A stretch of 64,000 nucleotides of DNA, from contig OZ024857.1 in the NCBI GenBank assembly GCA_964017155.1, positions 35,798,741-35,862,740 on the forward strand, given 5' to 3'. Positions 59,731-64,000 of this stretch are shown piece by piece (the stretch's first letter is position 1; the number at the start of each line of letters is the position of its first letter). The notes under the pieces are model-generated. The model saw only the letters and a program-made list of their open reading frames with translations. It was not told the origin of the DNA and made no database searches. The translations under genes and the position numbers were made by a program. Source of the DNA: Oasisia sp. SBJ-2009 (taxonomy: Eukaryota > Annelida > Polychaeta > Sabellida > Siboglinidae).

Positions 59731-60599
59731 CCGTCCGTCCGTCCGTCCGTCCGTCCGTCCGTCCGTCCGTCCGTCCGTCCGTCCGTCCGTCCGTCCGTCC
59801 GTCCGTCCGTCCGTCCGTCCGTCCGTCCGTCCGTCCGTCCGTCCGTCCGTCCGTCCGTCCGTCCGTCCGTCCGTCCGTCCGTCCGTCCGTCCGTCCGTCC
59901 GTCCGTCCGTCCGTCCGTCCGTCCGTCCGTCCGTCCGTCCGTCCGTCCGTCCGTCCGTCCGTCCGTCCGTCCGTCCGTCCGTCCGTCCGTCCGTCCGTCC
60001 GTCCGTCCGTCCGTCCGTCCGTCCGTCCGTCCGTCCGTCCGTCCGTCCGTCCGTCCGTCCGTCCGTCCGTCCGTCCGTCCGTCCGTCCGTCCGTCCGTCC
60101 GTCCGTCCGTCCGTCCGTCCGTCCGTCCGTCCGTCCGTCCGTCCGTCCGTCCGTCCGTCCGTCCGTCCGTCCGTCCGTCCGTCCGTCCGTCCGTCCGTCC
60201 GTCCGTCCGTCCGTCCGTCCGTCCGTCCGTCCGTCCGTCCGTCCGTCCGTCCGTCCGTCCGCCCGCCCGCCCGCCCGCCCGCCCGCCCGCCCGCCCGCCC
60301 GCCCGCCCGCCCGCCCGCCCGCCCGCCCGCCCGCCCGCCCGCCCGCCCGCCCGCCCGCCCGCCCGCCCGCCCGCCCGCCCGCCCGCCCGCCCGCCCGCCC
60401 GCCCGCCCGCCCGCCCGCCCGCCCGCCCGCCCGCCCGCCCGCCCGCCCGCCCGCCCGCCCGCCCGCCCGCCCGCCCGCCCGCCCGCCCGCCCGCCCGCCC
60501 GCCCGCCCGCCCGCCCGCCCGCCCGCCCGCCCGCCCGCCCGCCCGCCCGCCCGCCCGCCCGCCCGCCCGCCCGCCCGCCCGCCCGCCCGCCCGCCCGCC
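59731..60599. repeat. Compound tetranucleotide array (CCGT)n then (CCGC)n
   Basis: About 530 bp of pure CCGT repeats change at one point (about 60,261) to about 340 bp of pure CCGC repeats, with no interruptions in either half. The minus strand of the second half is (GGGC)n and can form G-quadruplexes. The Pro-Ser-Val-Arg, Pro-Pro-Ala-Arg and Gly-Arg frames of over 300 codons are artefacts. Confidence 0.98.
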
Positions 60600-60712
60600 T
60601 GTTGTTATCATTCATTATAGGATACACAATTTGGCATCCATAATGTATTGTTTTATTTCACCCATGTTCTTTAAAATTATAGATATAAAACTGATTAGTT
60701 ACTCTTTAAATA

Positions 60713-61516
<804 letters not shown>

Positions 61517-61786
61517 CCAATCGGATCCCGCCTTCGAAAACAGCGTGAGCGAAAGAATGACGCTGATTGGTTAATTCTAACTGGCAAGAATAACAACCAA
61601 TCAGATGGTGTAACTTTGATGACGTTCGGAGGCGTGACCTGGCCGCGAACAGCTCGCATGTACGCGGCGGAGCGAACCAAAACATTAGAAATACGTTGAG
61701 CTTCAAGCGAGTTATAGCGTATATAATTGAGTACTGTCGAGCGAAGCTCAGTGTGAGCGTTCCTTGGCATATTCATTTTAAAAAGT
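61517..61786 (+). promoter_or_regulatory. Promoter of the patatin-like lipase gene
   Basis: CCAAT-type boxes occur at about 61,517 ('accaatcgg'), 61,565 (inverted, 'gattggtt') and 61,596 ('aaccaatcag'). A TATA-like 'atataa' lies at 61,721-61,726. The start codon is 60 bases further, so the leader is short. The order fits an animal polymerase II core promoter. No transcript evidence. Confidence 0.5.
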
Positions 61787-61946
61787 ATGAATCTGTCGTT
61801 CTCTGGATGTGGATTTCTGGGCATTTATCACGTTGGCGTAGCGAGCTGTTTGAGAGAGTATGCACCGCATTTGGTTCATGAAAAAATTGCCGGTGCGAGT
61901 GCAGGTTCGCTGGCGGCATGCGCCCTTCTCACAGGATGCTCTCTAG
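61787..61946 (+). CDS. Patatin-like phospholipase, first exon (ATGL/brummer type, partial)
   Basis: The 53 codons begin '[20 protein letters not shown]' and carry the two hallmarks of the patatin fold: the glycine-rich oxyanion loop 'SGCGFLG' (residues 6-12) and the nucleophile elbow 'GASAG' with Ser38. 'CLREYAP' and 'LTGCSLG' also fit the PNPLA2/PNPLA3/brummer group, which hydrolyses triacylglycerol at lipid droplets. The exon ends in phase 1 at a strong donor, CTAG|GTGAGT. The catalytic Asp and the rest of the protein lie beyond the window. Subfamily is likely; the exact paralogue is not settled. Confidence 0.85.
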
Positions 61947-64000
61947 GTGAGTGGAAACATCAAACGACGTGTTGGTAGAACCTTATTCATAAACATAATA
62001 TCATACTGTAAGCAGCAAAAAGACATGATATGAGCTTGAAGTCAAGACAGCGGGATGTTCGGTTGTGTGGCAATAAACGTGACCTCGGTTGGCGCGCAGC
62101 CAATTGTCTTTGTGAGGTAATTATTGTAATTGTTGACAACTGGGTTGGCGGAGGCAGAGCCATATAAAGGACATAAGTTCATTAGGTAAAGGCTGGCTGT
62201 TTGTAAACGCTGTTTCAATTGAGACTAGTTCAGTTATTTGATGCACGAGTCTGGTGCTGTGACCTGTCAGTAGGAACCCATGAAGGATGGAATAGGGCTA
62301 ATTTAAGTGTCAGTGTCAGGACAGATGTGGCACTCGGTCTCAGTTTCAGAATGTATTAATTAATGGTAGTAACTGTAAAGTCTTTCTGGATTGTAATATA
62401 AAACCAACCTCTGGGAATGTTTCAGATATAATCAATTCATTATTAAAAATAAAATGCGTCATTGACATTGTGAATTAATTAATGGCTTATATTATAATAC
62501 CAAAGTCTGCCATATGTTATCATGATTAAATTCAAAGATGATCGAAGCTGTCTCCTTGACAAAGCATTTCTTTATATTGTCACTTTTATTGTTGAATATG
62601 ATTATGTCAGCTTTATACAAGTGTAAATTAATTTCCTAGTATGTTATAAATAAATAGCACAAAATCTAACTAAAAAAATTAGGGATGCCTTAAGCTTACA
62701 TTAAAACAAATAATAAATAAAGTAATTAATTAACAAAAACATGATGTTAACACTTTATTGAATTATCAGGACCCCAGATATATCAAATATATATTTAAAT
62801 ACATTACAATAATTATTTGCCTCAATACTTGATAATCAGATAACATTTTAATGCACAAATATTGACCAATGTGTATCAAATTATGGCTCATAGATAGTGT
62901 TGTTCCCATTTCTCCATGGTATTGCTCCCATCTGTCCATCTTGTTGATTCTGGAATAGTTATTTATTTACAAAATTGTAAATATGACCAGTGAGGGAAAT
63001 GTGGGAATAGCAACTACTTGGTAGGGAGCATATATACCATTTGCTGTGTGTATTCCTGGCCTCCCAAGTGAAGTAGATCCATCATTCAGATAGTGGCGTT
63101 CAGTACCTGATGCTGCCAGGCCAGAATTGCCTTCCTGGAATGCAGGCAGGCCTGATGCATATTTTGGTCACTGGTCAGATGTGTAGGTCAATTACTGCTG
63201 GAGGCATCTCACTATTAATTATGCTGTCAATATACTAGCACCTGTGGCCACCCTGGCTCAGGCAACTTAAGTGGAGTACTCTACAATAACATGTATATAT
63301 ACCCTGTGGATGGACTGTTTACCTGTGTACTAAATGTGAAAATGCACCCACTGGGACATCTTGAATGTACTTATTTACCTAATGGCTGTAATGGTGTTTC
63401 TTCTTGTACTTACTGTGTCCTGTCATGTAAATTGACGCCCAAAGAAACCAGTGTCGTCATTCAGGCATGAAAACAATCACCTTAATTAGATGGTTTTGCC
63501 CCTTGAATTTCACACTGGTTTGACTTCTCATGTGCATGAGTGGAGCTGAGCTCTCTGTAAGACAGAGTTGGGTGGTCAGTCTAGGCCTTTGTTCCAAGCC
63601 ATTGTGTCACTGCTCACAAGCTGCAGTTGGCTCACAGCTGAGTAACCTACTTCTCAAGGGACACAACAAGCAGTTGTGGAGCTGTGGTGGACAGAGAAAG
63701 GTGTTAGATGTAGCTGTGGCAGAGAAAGGCTTGAAGGAGATTGTCAGAGCATTACTGGATGTTTACTGTATGACTGTTTATTAGTAACAACAAAAGACAA
63801 CAAGGCTCAGAAAGTTATGCTCTTGTAAACTACAATGAACTCTAAGTCTGCCCCCTCTCCTGCTTTTGAAAGTGTCCACTGTAGTGTCCCATGTAGCTCC
63901 AGAGGACACTTTCCAACAGTCTTTTTTTATTTTTTCTATTTTAGTCATTTCCACTAGAAATGAAGATGTCTTTAAATCTCAGATCTATGTATCAGATCTC
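61947..64000. other. First intron of the lipase gene (continues past the window)
   Basis: About 2 kb of mostly AT-rich DNA without a convincing second exon. The open frame at 63,530-63,784 lacks an acceptor of quality and any patatin motif, so it is not called. Confidence 0.5.

Noticed and set aside
59649..60643. Frames over 300 codons of Pro-Ser-Val-Arg, Pro-Ala-Arg and Gly-Arg repeats.
   Set aside because: Tetranucleotide repeat open in all frames on both strands.
63530..63784. Second exon of the lipase gene.
   Set aside because: No good acceptor, and no patatin sequence such as the catalytic Asp-Gly region.

Overview
The window is animal nuclear DNA, most likely from a marine invertebrate. 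Its genes are split by many introns, intergenic DNA is AT-rich, and it holds tRNA-derived SINEs, a dead non-LTR retrotransposon, several small DNA transposons and about twenty tandem arrays. The genes have clear animal relatives (BTB-BACK-PHR, Shisa-like, SAAL1, patatin-like lipase). I see nothing that fixes the phylum, and no operon, CRISPR array, rRNA or standard tRNA gene.

Layout. 1-3.7 kb: transposon debris and simple repeats. 3.7-18 kb (+): a BTB-BACK-PHR gene with a TATA-type non-coding first exon near 3.76-3.84 kb, a 6.7-kb first intron filled by a ~99-copy 25-bp minisatellite, and six coding exons (10,527-17,955). 18.8-20 kb: a 34-bp minisatellite. 21.1-26.8 kb (-): five exons of a 190-residue Shisa-like membrane protein. 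27.9-30.3 kb (+): a tentative small secreted-peptide gene with a perfect TATA box. 31.6-40.7 kb (-): eleven coding exons of SAAL1 (580 residues), all junctions phase-compatible; its 5' leader probably lies further right, perhaps near 55.8 kb. 41-55 kb: SAAL1 upstream intron or intergenic DNA with arrays, SINEs and inverted-repeat elements. 56.1-58.1 kb (+): a 5'-truncated CR1/Jockey-type retrotransposon with two frameshifts and a stop. 59.7-61 kb: long pure tetra- and dinucleotide arrays. 61.8 kb to the edge (+): promoter and first exon of an ATGL/brummer-type patatin-like lipase.

The genes look like unrelated neighbours rather than one pathway. The most unusual property is where the minisatellites sit. 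In SAAL1 three separate exon-intron junctions were tandemly amplified together with their splice site: a 5' splice site (26 copies), a 3' splice site (about 11 copies, 57-bp unit, in frame) and another 3' splice site (3 copies). Two further arrays (8-bp and 6-bp units) grow out of the termini of transposable elements. This suggests minisatellites seeded at splice junctions and element ends, with a possible effect on SAAL1 splicing. That effect is inference and needs RNA evidence.
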